Positions 26,418 through 35,891 of a stretch of 64,000 nucleotides of DNA are shown piece by piece. The position numbers and the translations under genes are program-made. This DNA is from Natroniella acetigena (GTDB lineage: Bacteria > Bacillota > Halanaerobiia > Halobacteroidales > Halobacteroidaceae), in NCBI RefSeq assembly GCF_023227745.1, contig NZ_JALKBX010000003.1:33691-97690 (forward strand). The letters run 5' to 3'. Position 1 is the stretch's first letter, and the number at the start of each line of letters is the position of its first letter. The notes under the pieces were generated by a model, which was not told where the DNA came from, did no database searches, and saw only the letters and a list, made by a program, of their open reading frames with translations.

Positions 26418-26984
26418 TTGTTTAGAGTAACTGATGTGAAGCAGTATGCTTATTGTCCTAGGATTATTTATTTTATTTACTGTATGCCTCTAACAATTAA
26501 GAAGACTTATAAGATGGATTATGGGCAGTATCAACATGACAGAGCAGAAGAGTTAGAAAAGAGGAGGACATTACAGAGGTATAATTTAGAAGAGGGGGAA
26601 AAGTTGTATGGGGTTGATCTTTTATCTTCAAGGTTGGGATTAAAGGGGAAGATGGATCTATTAGTCGTTAAGGGCCAAGAATACATACCAATTGAATTGA
26701 AGTATTCAACTAGAGAGCCGAGATTGAATCATAAATATCAATTAGGAGCTTATCTATTATTGATTGAGGATCAGTATGATGTTTCAGTTAGGAGAGGATT
26801 GATTCATTTGATTCCTAAGCAGGAGACTTTTGAAGTGGAATTGACTCCTAGTTTGCGAGTAAAGGTGAAGGAGATAATTTCTAAGATTAAGGAGTTGGTA
26901 GCTAATGAGACTTTACCCGAAGCTAGCTATGAAAGATGGAAGTGTAAGGATTGTGAATATCAAAATTTCTGTGGTGATGTCTAA
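26418..26984 (+). CDS. cas4: CRISPR-associated Cas4 nuclease
   Basis: A RecB-family iron-sulfur nuclease of about 188 aa that trims prespacers and helps choose PAM and orientation. It has the N-terminal cysteine in VKQYAYCPRIIYF, the nuclease motif YIPIELKYSTREP with Glu and Lys, the QLGAYLLLIED helix, and the C-terminal cysteines CKDCEYQNFC. TTG 26418 is nine bases after AAAGGGG; a TTG at 26409 is an alternative. The stop overlaps the next start by one base. Confidence 0.93.
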   Translation: MFRVTDVKQYAYCPRIIYFIYCMPLTIKKTYKMDYGQYQHDRAEELEKRRTLQRYNLEEGEKLYGVDLLSSRLGLKGKMDLLVVKGQEYIPIELKYSTREPRLNHKYQLGAYLLLIEDQYDVSVRRGLIHLIPKQETFEVELTPSLRVKVKEIISKIKELVANETLPEASYERWKCKDCEYQNFCGDV

Positions 26985-27901
26985 TGTATTTTTTAACTGA
27001 AGAAGAAAAACAGAAACTGGTACGAGGTTTATTGCCTAAGTCCCGTAAAAATCAAGTTGTAGAAGAGCTTAGAGGGTGGAATTGGAATCAACCGCCTTTA
27101 GAGCCAATTTATCAAAAAAGTTTAGCACTTTATGAAATTGCGGGTAAGTATTGTCCTACTGGTCGAGACCTATATCTGAGAAAGGTAGAGGGGGTTAAGA
27201 CTAAGTGGAATCAAGCTATGATTCGGGGGGTTATCTTTCATAATACTTTGACTAATCTATTAGTGACTGCTAAGAAGCTGATCTATCTACATGGGGTGGA
27301 GGGGTTGACCCGGATTATGGCAGATTTGAAGGAGCCTGATTTTGAAGCATTAGAAAGTTGGCAGAAAAGAATTGATGATGATTTTTATCTCCAGTTAAAG
27401 GAGAAGGTAGAGTTGATTTGGGAGTTTGAATATAATCGATTGGTCTTTAGATTGCAGGATTTATTGGCTAAACAGCCTTATATTGGGGTTGATTCTCTAG
27501 CCAGTTTGACGATTCCGATTACGGTGGAGCAGAAGTTAGATGGCTCTTTTTTAGGATTAAGCCAATACTTAAGTGCCGATGCTTTTAACTTTTCAGAGCC
27601 GATGATCTTGGATTTGAAGTTTGGTCAGCCGAGGGATTTTCATAAACTAACGATTACCGGTTATGCCTTAGTGATGGAAGCGATTTATTCCTTTCCTGTC
27701 TCGATTGGGGCAATTATTTATCCAGAATTCAAGCAAGGGCGATTAGCAATTAAGAAGGAATTTCAAGTTATTGATGATGAACTGCGGCAGTGGTTTATTG
27801 AAGAGCGGGATGAGAAGATGAGGATGGTTAATGAAGAGATCGATCCAGGTGTAGCAGATAATTGTTATCAGAGTTGTCCTTATTATCAGGAGTGTCAGTG
27901 A
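26984..27901 (+). CDS. csa1: Cas4-family protein Csa1
   Basis: A 305-aa protein with the Csa1 signature CPTGRDLYLRKVEG, a nuclease-like core (SADAFNF, then MILDLKFGQPRDFHKLTITGYAL with Asp and Lys), and C-terminal cysteines CYQSCPYYQEC for an iron-sulfur cluster. Csa1 is a second Cas4-type nuclease known from archaeal type I-A adaptation modules, where paired Cas4 proteins define the two prespacer ends. Its presence beside a type I-D effector is notable. Confidence 0.85.
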   Translation: MYFLTEEEKQKLVRGLLPKSRKNQVVEELRGWNWNQPPLEPIYQKSLALYEIAGKYCPTGRDLYLRKVEGVKTKWNQAMIRGVIFHNTLTNLLVTAKKLIYLHGVEGLTRIMADLKEPDFEALESWQKRIDDDFYLQLKEKVELIWEFEYNRLVFRLQDLLAKQPYIGVDSLASLTIPITVEQKLDGSFLGLSQYLSADAFNFSEPMILDLKFGQPRDFHKLTITGYALVMEAIYSFPVSIGAIIYPEFKQGRLAIKKEFQVIDDELRQWFIEERDEKMRMVNEEIDPGVADNCYQSCPYYQECQ

Positions 27902-28059
27902 TGAAGCAGGTTTATTGTACTAAGTGTGATTTGTGGTATTGGACTCCAAAAAGTGATAAAGGGTTGGAAGATTGTCCATTTTGCAGTTTAGAAGTAGCTG
28001 CTGATAATCTATCAGTTAAGGATAAGAAGCTGATTAAGGAAAGTCAAGTGAAAAAATAA
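27901..28059 (+). CDS. Small zinc-ribbon protein in adaptation operon
   Basis: A 52-aa protein whose ATG overlaps the csa1 stop. It has CTKCDLWYW and CPFC, forming a four-cysteine zinc ribbon, and a charged tail. Tight coupling to csa1 implies a role with the adaptation genes. I know no named Cas family of this kind; it may be an accessory that is simply too small to be annotated. Confidence 0.65.
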   Translation: MKQVYCTKCDLWYWTPKSDKGLEDCPFCSLEVAADNLSVKDKKLIKESQVKK

Positions 28060-28130
28060 AGGAAAAATAATCTATTAACTAGAATATTATTAATAGTTGT
28101 ATTTTTTTGTAATATGAAGGAGTTGGTGGT

Positions 28131-29105
28131 ATGGGGACTTCAGGGAAGGTTTGGCGATTGATCAAGTTGATCAGTTTAGTTGAAGGTAAGTATGCTAAAT
28201 ATGACAGACAAGATATCATGGATATTTTAGGAATTAAGAAGAGCAGTTTCTATCGGTATTTAAAAGAACTTGAAAAGGCAGATATACCAATAGATTATGA
28301 TCAAAAAGCTGGAGGATATAAGATCAGAGAAGATTATCATATGACTCCGCCCAACTTGACCATTTCTGAGGCGTTGGCCCTGGTGGTCGTTGGAAATAGT
28401 ATTTTAAATAATAGTGATTTGCCTTATTTTAAGGAGATGAATATGGCAATTGCTAAGCTGATGGCTTCTTTACCGGAGAAGACACGGGAGATGTTAAGTC
28501 ACTTAGAGGATAGAATCCATTTTAGTTTAAATACGTTAGTTGATTATGAGAAGCATGGAGAAGTTTTTAATTTGTTAAATGATGCTATTAGAGAAGAAAG
28601 CAATCTTTGGATAAAGTACTATAGCCATACCAGTAATAAGGTTAGTGAACGGACTGTATCTCCTTATATTTTAAATTTCAATAAGGGATTTATTTATTTA
28701 ATTGCTTATTGCCATAAGCGAGAAGAGGTTAGGGTTTTTAGAATAGATAGGATTAGGGAGCTTGAGGTTACTGCTGATCAGTTTAAATATCCAGAAGATT
28801 TTTCATTAAAGCAGTATTTAGGAAATGCCTGGGGGATAATGCGGGGAGAAGAGGATATTAAGGTCAAGGTTAAGTTCAGTGGTGATCTAGCAAGGTGGAT
28901 GAAGGAGAGTAATCATCATCGAACTCAAGAGATTGAGGAGTTGGAGGATGGAAATATAATAATGAACTTTGTAAGCTGTGGTTTTAATGAGATTAAGGGT
29001 TGGATATTAAAGTATGGTGCTGATGCTGAAGTCATTGAGCCAAAGAGTTTAAGAGATGAGATCAAAGCTGAGGTTGAGAAGATGGGGGAGGTTTATGGCA
29101 GTTGA
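28131..29105 (+). CDS. HTH and WYL-domain transcriptional regulator
   Basis: A 324-aa regulator. The N terminus is a winged helix-turn-helix (KYDRQDIMDILGIKKSSFYRYLKELEKADI). The middle and C-terminal parts form a WYL domain (LWIKYYSHTSNKVSERTVSPYIL, then VRVFRIDRIRELEVT) and the WCX extension. WYL proteins bind nucleic-acid ligands and often control CRISPR loci; in Synechocystis a WYL repressor controls a type I-D system. It lies between adaptation and interference modules and has its own ribosome site, AAGGAGTTGG. Confidence 0.88.
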   Translation: MGTSGKVWRLIKLISLVEGKYAKYDRQDIMDILGIKKSSFYRYLKELEKADIPIDYDQKAGGYKIREDYHMTPPNLTISEALALVVVGNSILNNSDLPYFKEMNMAIAKLMASLPEKTREMLSHLEDRIHFSLNTLVDYEKHGEVFNLLNDAIREESNLWIKYYSHTSNKVSERTVSPYILNFNKGFIYLIAYCHKREEVRVFRIDRIRELEVTADQFKYPEDFSLKQYLGNAWGIMRGEEDIKVKVKFSGDLARWMKESNHHRTQEIEELEDGNIIMNFVSCGFNEIKGWILKYGADAEVIEPKSLRDEIKAEVEKMGEVYGS

Positions 29106-29135
29106 TAGTTGATAGTGTATAGTTGATAGTAAAAG
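29098..29135. repeat. Dispersed repeat fragment before cas3
   Basis: AGTTGATAGTTGATAGTGTATAG and following bases match the left end of the element at 26223. No matching right end is visible here, so it is a fragment. Confidence 0.45.
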
Positions 29136-29156
29136 CTGTGAGAAAGGAGAGTGTAA

Positions 29157-32045
29157 ATGATAGAACTGTTGGTTAAAAAGAATGAGATAGAAAGTTGTAG
29201 TCAAGATGAGATTACTGAAAAGACGGAAGAGTTAATAGATAAGTTTCAAAGGCATATGAGTGATGATAAAGATAAAAAGGTAGATTTCTTACCATATATT
29301 CATCAACATGAAACTTTTGAAAGGATAATGAATGATGAAGAAATTTTATTAACAGCAGGTACTTCAGCAGGTAAGACGTTGGCCCATGCTATTCCATTAT
29401 TTTATAAAGTAAAAGAAGGATTAGTTGATAAGATATTATTACTTTATCCTACTCGGGCTTTGCTTCAGGATCAATTAAATGAAATGAGTGAACTGGCTAA
29501 CATTTATGAACTAGAAGATGAGATAGCAGAGATTAAAGGGGGAATGAGTCGAACTCAGGTTATAGCAGCACTTAATAAGAAGATTATTATTGCTACGCCT
29601 GATTCAATTTATTGGTTCTTTAATAAGAATATCAAGTATAGTTCATTTTTAATTTATGGGTTGGCCCAGGTTGATGAAGTGGTAATTGATGAAGCACATC
29701 TATTTACAGGATTAGTACTGAATAATCTTATCTTTTTAATTGAGCGAATGAAGAAACTAGCTAGGATGATTGATCAAGAACAAAGGTATCATATTTTAAC
29801 TGCAACTGCAAATGAATCTTTAAAAAATATTCATAAAGGTAAGGTTGATGAAATACCTGGCAAATCAAATTGTGGAAATATTAATTTAAGAGTAATAAAT
29901 AAAGAAGATAAGTTTAGTGGTGAATTATTTAAAGAAAGTTTAAGAGAAGATGTTATTGAAGTGGATGGAAAATTAAGTAGTGTAGCAATTTTAAATTCTG
30001 CTAAGGTAGCTCATCAATTGTTTTACAGTAATACGCAAGAAATAGATACAGAAGATTTATCAGAAGAAGATATAGATCGATTTACTCTTAATGGTGTTGA
30101 GATGAGTATTGATAAATTGTTAGAGAATATTGAAGAGGATGAAAAACAAAATGAAATAGAAGAGTTATTGAAGAAAGAAGATAACTTAAAATTATTACTA
30201 GATAAAATTTTGTTAAGAGAATATTTAGAGCAGAATGGTAGTTTAAAGTTGGATTTTGACAATGAGAATGTATTTGCTATAATTTCAAATTATTTAGAAG
30301 AAGGGTATAACAGATTTAAAAAGGTAATTGAGCAATCAGATAGACAAACTGGTGACTTTATTGATAATTTAGAAGAAAAGATAGCTAGAGACAAGTATGT
30401 AAGTGAAATTTATAATGGTTTAAAAATAAAGCAAGACTTATCTATTTATGATGATAAAAAATTAGTTTTAGATAAAGTTAGAGATGGAATCAATAAAATC
30501 AAAGATATTTTTCAGGATCAGATAGAAGCAAAAGAAAAAATTGTTATAGAAAAAGAAAAATATTTTAATATTAAATTTATTAAATACGGTGATGATAAAT
30601 ATTTGAATTATAGTCCTAAGTTAGCTAATAAATTGGCAAAAGAGTTGAGCTTAAAAGATATAAAAGAAGATATTAATTTTAAAGATGTTAAAGATATAGA
30701 ATTAGATGTGGAGATTTTCAAAGAAATTTTAGAAGATAAATTCAATGATTCTTGGACTAAAGAACTTAAAGTACTACGTTATATAGCTAACTGGAAAGAA
30801 GATAAAGATACTTTAGTAGTTTTATATACTGGTAGTATGTCTAATTATGTAAGAGAAGGTTTGATGGAATTTTTTAATGAAGCTGATTATAAGAAAAAGA
30901 TTTTACTTTCAACATCAGCAGTAGAGGTTGGAGTTGATTTTGATTGTGATTTGTTAATTACAGAAGAGACTAATGTAGCTTCTTTTTTACAACGTTTTGG
31001 ACGAGCAGGAAGAAGTGGAAAAGATAGTAGAGTGAAATTATTTATTTCGGATAACAGCTACAAAAATATAGTTAATAAACTTGTAGATGGAAAAGAACTA
31101 TCAAGGAATCAATTTTCAGAAATAATTGGAGAAGTATTTGAAGAGATTAAAGGGATTGAGGATAAGGATTTTTTAGAAGCATATCACTATATTATTAACC
31201 AGAATTTAGGCAGAATTGGTGATGGGTTAAATGAAGAATTTAATGAAAATGTTAAAAAGTTAGGTAAGAAATTGAGAGAAGAGATTGATTTAAATTATGG
31301 TTTGCGAGGAACTATGCCATCTGTTTCACTGAAAGGTGGTGTGAGTAAAAATCCTTTTTATATTTTAAGGTTTTTAGAGAATGGAGATTTATTTGATTTG
31401 GATTCGCCATTTGAAATTGCTTCTACTGATAAAAGTTTTGATAGTCTTATTTGGATGAGTTATGGGGATAGTGAGGATGTCTATGTAGATATAAATGCTA
31501 CTCTTAAACATAGCAAGTTAATGTTTGTTGAAAATCAAGGTGAATTAAAGCCATATGTAAGAGAAGGGATTTGTGATAGATATGAAGACCAATTTTTAAG
31601 AAGGTCTAAGGTGTTTAAACAGAAGAATGAAGAACTGTTTAAGAGTGATTATTATGTAAAATTAGAAGAGTATGATAAAGGAATGTTGAAATATTTATTA
31701 ACTGATAACTATAGATTTGTATTAGGTTTTGGGGATATATTTTTGCAAAAAGATAGTGGAGCAGTAATGGTTGAAGACAGAAGGTTAAATATTCCTAATC
31801 AATTTTTCCTCTTTTTAGTGGGAGATGAAGAAGAGCAAAAAGATTATATGAATTGGCTACGGAAAAATAAAATATTTGATTATGGTGAGATAATAGTTGA
31901 TGATACTAATTATGAAAACAAGTTAAACGAAGAACATCAAGCTAGAAATCCTCGTGGACTTATCTTATTAGAGAATATCAATGGAGCTTTGTTTTATTTA
32001 TATAAAAGGCTGATTAAAGCTCAGAAAGAAGGTGAATTGCTGTGA
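29157..32045 (+). CDS. cas3: CRISPR-associated helicase Cas3' (type I-D)
   Basis: A 962-aa superfamily 2 helicase that unwinds target DNA. Motif I is TAGTSAGKTLAHA (about 66-78), Ia YPTRALLQDQ, II VVIDEAHLF, III LTATANES, and the C-terminal motifs are LLSTSAVEVGVDFDCD and FLQRFGRAGRSGK. A large acidic helical insertion lies between the two RecA-like domains. There is no HD nuclease motif in this protein; the nuclease is encoded by the next gene. The stop overlaps that gene by four bases. Confidence 0.92.
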   Translation: MIELLVKKNEIESCSQDEITEKTEELIDKFQRHMSDDKDKKVDFLPYIHQHETFERIMNDEEILLTAGTSAGKTLAHAIPLFYKVKEGLVDKILLLYPTRALLQDQLNEMSELANIYELEDEIAEIKGGMSRTQVIAALNKKIIIATPDSIYWFFNKNIKYSSFLIYGLAQVDEVVIDEAHLFTGLVLNNLIFLIERMKKLARMIDQEQRYHILTATANESLKNIHKGKVDEIPGKSNCGNINLRVINKEDKFSGELFKESLREDVIEVDGKLSSVAILNSAKVAHQLFYSNTQEIDTEDLSEEDIDRFTLNGVEMSIDKLLENIEEDEKQNEIEELLKKEDNLKLLLDKILLREYLEQNGSLKLDFDNENVFAIISNYLEEGYNRFKKVIEQSDRQTGDFIDNLEEKIARDKYVSEIYNGLKIKQDLSIYDDKKLVLDKVRDGINKIKDIFQDQIEAKEKIVIEKEKYFNIKFIKYGDDKYLNYSPKLANKLAKELSLKDIKEDINFKDVKDIELDVEIFKEILEDKFNDSWTKELKVLRYIANWKEDKDTLVVLYTGSMSNYVREGLMEFFNEADYKKKILLSTSAVEVGVDFDCDLLITEETNVASFLQRFGRAGRSGKDSRVKLFISDNSYKNIVNKLVDGKELSRNQFSEIIGEVFEEIKGIEDKDFLEAYHYIINQNLGRIGDGLNEEFNENVKKLGKKLREEIDLNYGLRGTMPSVSLKGGVSKNPFYILRFLENGDLFDLDSPFEIASTDKSFDSLIWMSYGDSEDVYVDINATLKHSKLMFVENQGELKPYVREGICDRYEDQFLRRSKVFKQKNEELFKSDYYVKLEEYDKGMLKYLLTDNYRFVLGFGDIFLQKDSGAVMVEDRRLNIPNQFFLFLVGDEEEQKDYMNWLRKNKIFDYGEIIVDDTNYENKLNEEHQARNPRGLILLENINGALFYLYKRLIKAQKEGELL

Positions 32046-32770
32046 GTCTATTTACTATTGATAAGTTAGCTAAATCAGAAGATTATGTTGCAAAAGGAGA
32101 GGATGTATCCTTAGAAGGTCACTCTTGGGGTGTATATCAGATTTTAAACTATCTTTTAGATAAAGTAGATTTAGCTGATGATAAGAAAAAGATTATGAAG
32201 GTAGCTGGTTATTTACATGATATAGGAAAGAAGAATAAAGAATTTCAATTAGTGTTAAAGGGGGAGTCAGAAAATTATCTTAAGCATGAAGTTAAGACTT
32301 TAGATTATATTGAGGATATTAAAGAGAATTGGGAAAAGATTTCAATTCATTTAGATATGGAATTAGATTATTCTGATGAGATTTTAGAAGATATTCTTGC
32401 TTTTGCAGTTAGTCATCATGGATTATTTTTTCTAAGTAAAGTTAATGGTGGAAGTTATCAGGTTAAAAAGTATTGGACAGAATTTTCTCCAGAAGAGCAA
32501 AGTAGAATTACTTTAACAGACCTATTATTTGAGTATCATCCTGCTGGTGGTTTTGTTGTACTAGCTGATTTAATCCATTCTTATTCATTAGCTAAGGGGG
32601 GGGATTATCAAAAAAAGTTAGAAGAATTAAGTGATAATGATTCAATTTTAAGGTTTATTGAAGAGTATTTTGATGATGAAGCTTTAGTTGCTGAAAAAGA
32701 GCAGGAAGCTAGGCTGAAAGATGCTTTGAAAGAAATATTGAAGTTAACGTTAGGAGGTGTAAATTTGTGA
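32042..32770 (+). CDS. Stand-alone HD nuclease Cas3''
   Basis: A 242-aa HD-family protein that should provide DNA degradation. Motifs are GHSWGV (His near 27), GYLHDIGKKN (HD at 59-60), VSHHGLF (HH at 125-126) and LADLIHS (Asp near 176). In most type I-D systems this domain is fused to the N terminus of Cas10d; here it is a separate gene that overlaps both neighbours by four bases. GTG start. Confidence 0.88.
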   Translation: MSLFTIDKLAKSEDYVAKGEDVSLEGHSWGVYQILNYLLDKVDLADDKKKIMKVAGYLHDIGKKNKEFQLVLKGESENYLKHEVKTLDYIEDIKENWEKISIHLDMELDYSDEILEDILAFAVSHHGLFFLSKVNGGSYQVKKYWTEFSPEEQSRITLTDLLFEYHPAGGFVVLADLIHSYSLAKGGDYQKKLEELSDNDSILRFIEEYFDDEALVAEKEQEARLKDALKEILKLTLGGVNL

Positions 32771-35700
32771 GTGATAGCTTAAAAGGAGTAATAAAGCAGA
32801 ATATTAGAGCTAATTTCGAGCAAATAGAAGAGCATAAACTTGATTTCATTTCAGAATTTATCAAGAATAATGGTCAATATCAAAAGATTGATAACTATAT
32901 TGTATTTAGATTATTTAATGCAGTATCAGAAAGGGAAGAAGTCTTTATTGGGAATGTTTTATTCAATGATTACATTAGTAAGTTATTGCTGAGGGTTTAT
33001 CGGGAAAATGAAAAGTATAGTGGTCAGATCGAATTGATTTATAATGACTTAGAGAACTTTTATTATATTGTCAAGCAGGAGAATATTGATGAGTTTTCTT
33101 TAGAAGAGCTAGAAGATGATTTTAAAGATTACTTTGCACAGAATTTGGAAGAATTATTTTTTACTGATGAGGATTTAGAGGATGGGGTATATGGAGAATT
33201 TAAGAATTTACTTCAACACAAGGGTTATAATTTTATATCTTTACCTTTCACCTTAATTCCTAATTTTTTTGAAGAAAAATTCAAAATTAATATGATTAAT
33301 AAAGTTATGAATGAGTTTAGTTTTGAAGATGGCCTGAAATTTTGCACTCAATATTTTAATGTTAGCACTAGAAATTATGAACATCAAATGTTACAATCTT
33401 TTTTATCTAAATTATTGATAAATAATGTTATTAATGACTTAACATTATATAAAGAAATTTGTGAATTTGATTACTCTAATGAATTTAAAATAGATTTGAT
33501 TATTCAAAGAATGAAATATAATAGCAGGAGTAAGGGCAAAAAGGTTATAAATGGTTATTTAGAAGATAAAATTAAGGTTTCTGAATTAAAAAATAAACTT
33601 AATAATTTGAATGAAGATATTATTGAGTTTATTATTAAAGTGAAAAATGAAAATAATTTTTTTGAATTAATTGAATATATCTTTGATATTAGTTATGATG
33701 AGAAGTTAATTAAAAAATTGAAACATCTAAAAGGTGATTTTTTAGATTTAAATATTAATAAATTGAATAAAACGCCAAGAAATGAATTTGAAAATTATAT
33801 TAAATATTTATTTGAATCAGAACGATATGGTCTTGAACTATTATTGTTTTTTGAAAGATTTATAGATGCATTAGGTAAAAATGATAGGAAAATAGAAGAG
33901 GTTTTAAAAATTGAAAGTAAGATTAAAAATTGTTGGAATATTATAGAAAACAATTCATCTGTAAAGTACTTGTTAGATATGTTTATAATTCCTAAAGATG
34001 ATTTTAAAGATTTTTTAAAATATTTTTTTGCTAAAGATAAATTATATAAAGTTGTTTTTATAGATTATTTAAAAATTAAAAAGTCGATTTCAAATTCAGT
34101 TAAAAATAAATTTTATGATTTAATGAGAACATCAAAAATAGCAAATAAAAAAGAACTTATTATTAAGATTAGCAGAAAGGAATATGCTAAAAATATTCTT
34201 CCTAGTTTAATTAATAGAGGTATGAAAAATATTGAATCAAATGATACTAAATGTTTTATTTGTTTCAAAAATAATGTTAAAGTAATTGCTAGGAATGTGA
34301 CTACTGGATATGGTTCTTTTAAATTTGTTAATCAAGAAGAGAAAGTAGAAAATCATAAACGGATATGTGTTAGTTGTAGTATTTATTTGTGGTTAAAGTT
34401 AAAGTTTTTAGGTTCCTATTATGATAATAATGTGTTTCCTGAAAAAAGAAATCTAGTTTTCTTTTACGGGCAGATTCCAGATAAAAGAATTAATCAAATA
34501 CAAGGAATCTTAAACTCACTCTATTATTGTACTCAAAATCCTAGTGTTTATACTTATGAAATGATAGATGAATCTATAGAAGAAATAGAAAAAGATTATT
34601 TAGAAGAAGAAAATTCTGAAGTAGGTAATCTATTACAAGAATTAATAGAGAGTGATGGGGAAAGTGATAATGAGCGACCTGCTAAAGTTCCTCCAACAAT
34701 CTGGAGCTGGTATAAGAATGGCCAGCAGAGCAATAAAGTAAATACTCATATTTTTAGTGTGGGGCAAGGTGAAAATATGTTATATACATTTGTATTACCT
34801 TATGCTTTAGACAGGTCAGATGAAATACAGAAGAAGTTTTCTCAAAGTAGGGTAGCAGTCTATTCGATGTTAAGCTTTTTATCTAGATTAAGTGGAGTAA
34901 GAGGAAGTTTTTATTATCTATCAACTCCAAAATTAACGGATGAATTTGGTGGAAAGAATAGATTTTATTATAAGGATAAGGTAAAAGAAGATTCTTTAAG
35001 AGAATATGAATTGTTGACAGAAGTTGCTTGGAAGTTAATTAATCCTCAAAGTGTAAGTGGTAGAACATATATGGATAGACAAAGAAATGCTTTTAAAAAG
35101 AGGTTAAGATTAGCAAATGAGTTAGAAAGACTACCTTTGATTTGTATTTCAAGAATCTATAGAGAATTATTAAAAGATAAAAATAGTTCAAAATATAATA
35201 ATTTGAGTAGTATTTGGAATAAAAAAGTTAATGCACCAAATTTATTTCCCTTAATAAAAGTTTCAAATAAAATTAGAAAGGAAGTGAAATTTATGGGGCA
35301 AAAGATTGATACAAAGGAATTGAAGAGTTTTACGGAAGATTTGTTCTCTGAGTTAGTATTAATTAGTGGGGTATTTCCTAAAAGTTTCAGTAAGTCACCA
35401 ACTGAATTTGAGAAATATCCAAGGTTGTTAATTAAGAAAATTTTAAAGTATGATACTGAAGAGGGTAAAGATGTATTAGCAGGTTTTAGAGAGTGGTCAA
35501 CTAAATTACTCCATTCAGCAAAAGGGCTTTATGATAAGGATAAAAAGAAGATGGCAGAAAGAATAGAAAAAATTAGACAAAGTGTGATAGAGCATCAAGA
35601 AATTTTAAGTCGTAAAAGCAATCTGCTTTACTTAAAACGTAGTCTGTTTGGTTGGATAGTAGAATTTTTATATCCGCTATATGATTTAGTTGAAGAAATT

Positions 35701-35889
35701 AATAGTATTGTTGATGAGTGTAGTGAAGAAGAGATAAATAAAGCTAAAGAAAAAGCTGAGATTAAAAAAATAAAAGAAAAGTTTAATGGTATGGGATATA
35801 ACTTTGACAATATTTTCTTGTTAGCAAAAGAATTACTAATTAGTAATCAAAATTATTATAAAGCAGATAACAATGAGGAGGATGAATAA
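32767..35889 (+). CDS. cas10d: Type I-D large subunit Cas10d (Csc3-like), without HD domain
   Basis: A 1040-aa protein in the position of the type I-D large subunit, directly before csc2 and csc1. I see no HD motif and no GGDD cyclase motif. A zinc ribbon is clear: KCFICF near residue 496 and RICVSCS near 533. The C-terminal third is helical and basic, as in Cas10d proteins whose end doubles as the small subunit. The first 450 residues are very AT-rich, lysine and asparagine rich. Assigned by context, size and zinc ribbon; sequence divergence is high. Confidence 0.78.
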   Translation: MSDSLKGVIKQNIRANFEQIEEHKLDFISEFIKNNGQYQKIDNYIVFRLFNAVSEREEVFIGNVLFNDYISKLLLRVYRENEKYSGQIELIYNDLENFYYIVKQENIDEFSLEELEDDFKDYFAQNLEELFFTDEDLEDGVYGEFKNLLQHKGYNFISLPFTLIPNFFEEKFKINMINKVMNEFSFEDGLKFCTQYFNVSTRNYEHQMLQSFLSKLLINNVINDLTLYKEICEFDYSNEFKIDLIIQRMKYNSRSKGKKVINGYLEDKIKVSELKNKLNNLNEDIIEFIIKVKNENNFFELIEYIFDISYDEKLIKKLKHLKGDFLDLNINKLNKTPRNEFENYIKYLFESERYGLELLLFFERFIDALGKNDRKIEEVLKIESKIKNCWNIIENNSSVKYLLDMFIIPKDDFKDFLKYFFAKDKLYKVVFIDYLKIKKSISNSVKNKFYDLMRTSKIANKKELIIKISRKEYAKNILPSLINRGMKNIESNDTKCFICFKNNVKVIARNVTTGYGSFKFVNQEEKVENHKRICVSCSIYLWLKLKFLGSYYDNNVFPEKRNLVFFYGQIPDKRINQIQGILNSLYYCTQNPSVYTYEMIDESIEEIEKDYLEEENSEVGNLLQELIESDGESDNERPAKVPPTIWSWYKNGQQSNKVNTHIFSVGQGENMLYTFVLPYALDRSDEIQKKFSQSRVAVYSMLSFLSRLSGVRGSFYYLSTPKLTDEFGGKNRFYYKDKVKEDSLREYELLTEVAWKLINPQSVSGRTYMDRQRNAFKKRLRLANELERLPLICISRIYRELLKDKNSSKYNNLSSIWNKKVNAPNLFPLIKVSNKIRKEVKFMGQKIDTKELKSFTEDLFSELVLISGVFPKSFSKSPTEFEKYPRLLIKKILKYDTEEGKDVLAGFREWSTKLLHSAKGLYDKDKKKMAERIEKIRQSVIEHQEILSRKSNLLYLKRSLFGWIVEFLYPLYDLVEEINSIVDECSEEEINKAKEKAEIKKIKEKFNGMGYNFDNIFLLAKELLISNQNYYKADNNEEDE
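35293..35889 (+). CDS. cas11d: Probable small subunit Cas11d from internal start in cas10d
   Basis: Within cas10d an in-frame ATG at 35293 is preceded, at suitable spacing, by AAAGGAAGTG. It would yield a 198-aa helical, basic protein starting MGQKIDTKELKSF. In characterised type I-D systems the small subunit is made by internal translation of the cas10d 3' end, and no separate small-subunit gene exists in this operon. The site is predicted, not proven. Confidence 0.6.
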   Translation: MGQKIDTKELKSFTEDLFSELVLISGVFPKSFSKSPTEFEKYPRLLIKKILKYDTEEGKDVLAGFREWSTKLLHSAKGLYDKDKKKMAERIEKIRQSVIEHQEILSRKSNLLYLKRSLFGWIVEFLYPLYDLVEEINSIVDECSEEEINKAKEKAEIKKIKEKFNGMGYNFDNIFLLAKELLISNQNYYKADNNEEDE

Positions 35890-35891
35890 AA

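Noticed and set aside
26409..26984. cas4 as a duplicate of the 305-aa gene
   Set aside because: The two share only nuclease and cysteine patterns; size and N-terminal motif differ. They are separate families (Cas4 and Csa1).
32767..35889. Cas10 cyclase activity and a type III system
   Set aside because: The large subunit has no GGDD motif, and the partners are csc2, csc1, cas6 and cas3'. A type I-D assignment fits better than type III.
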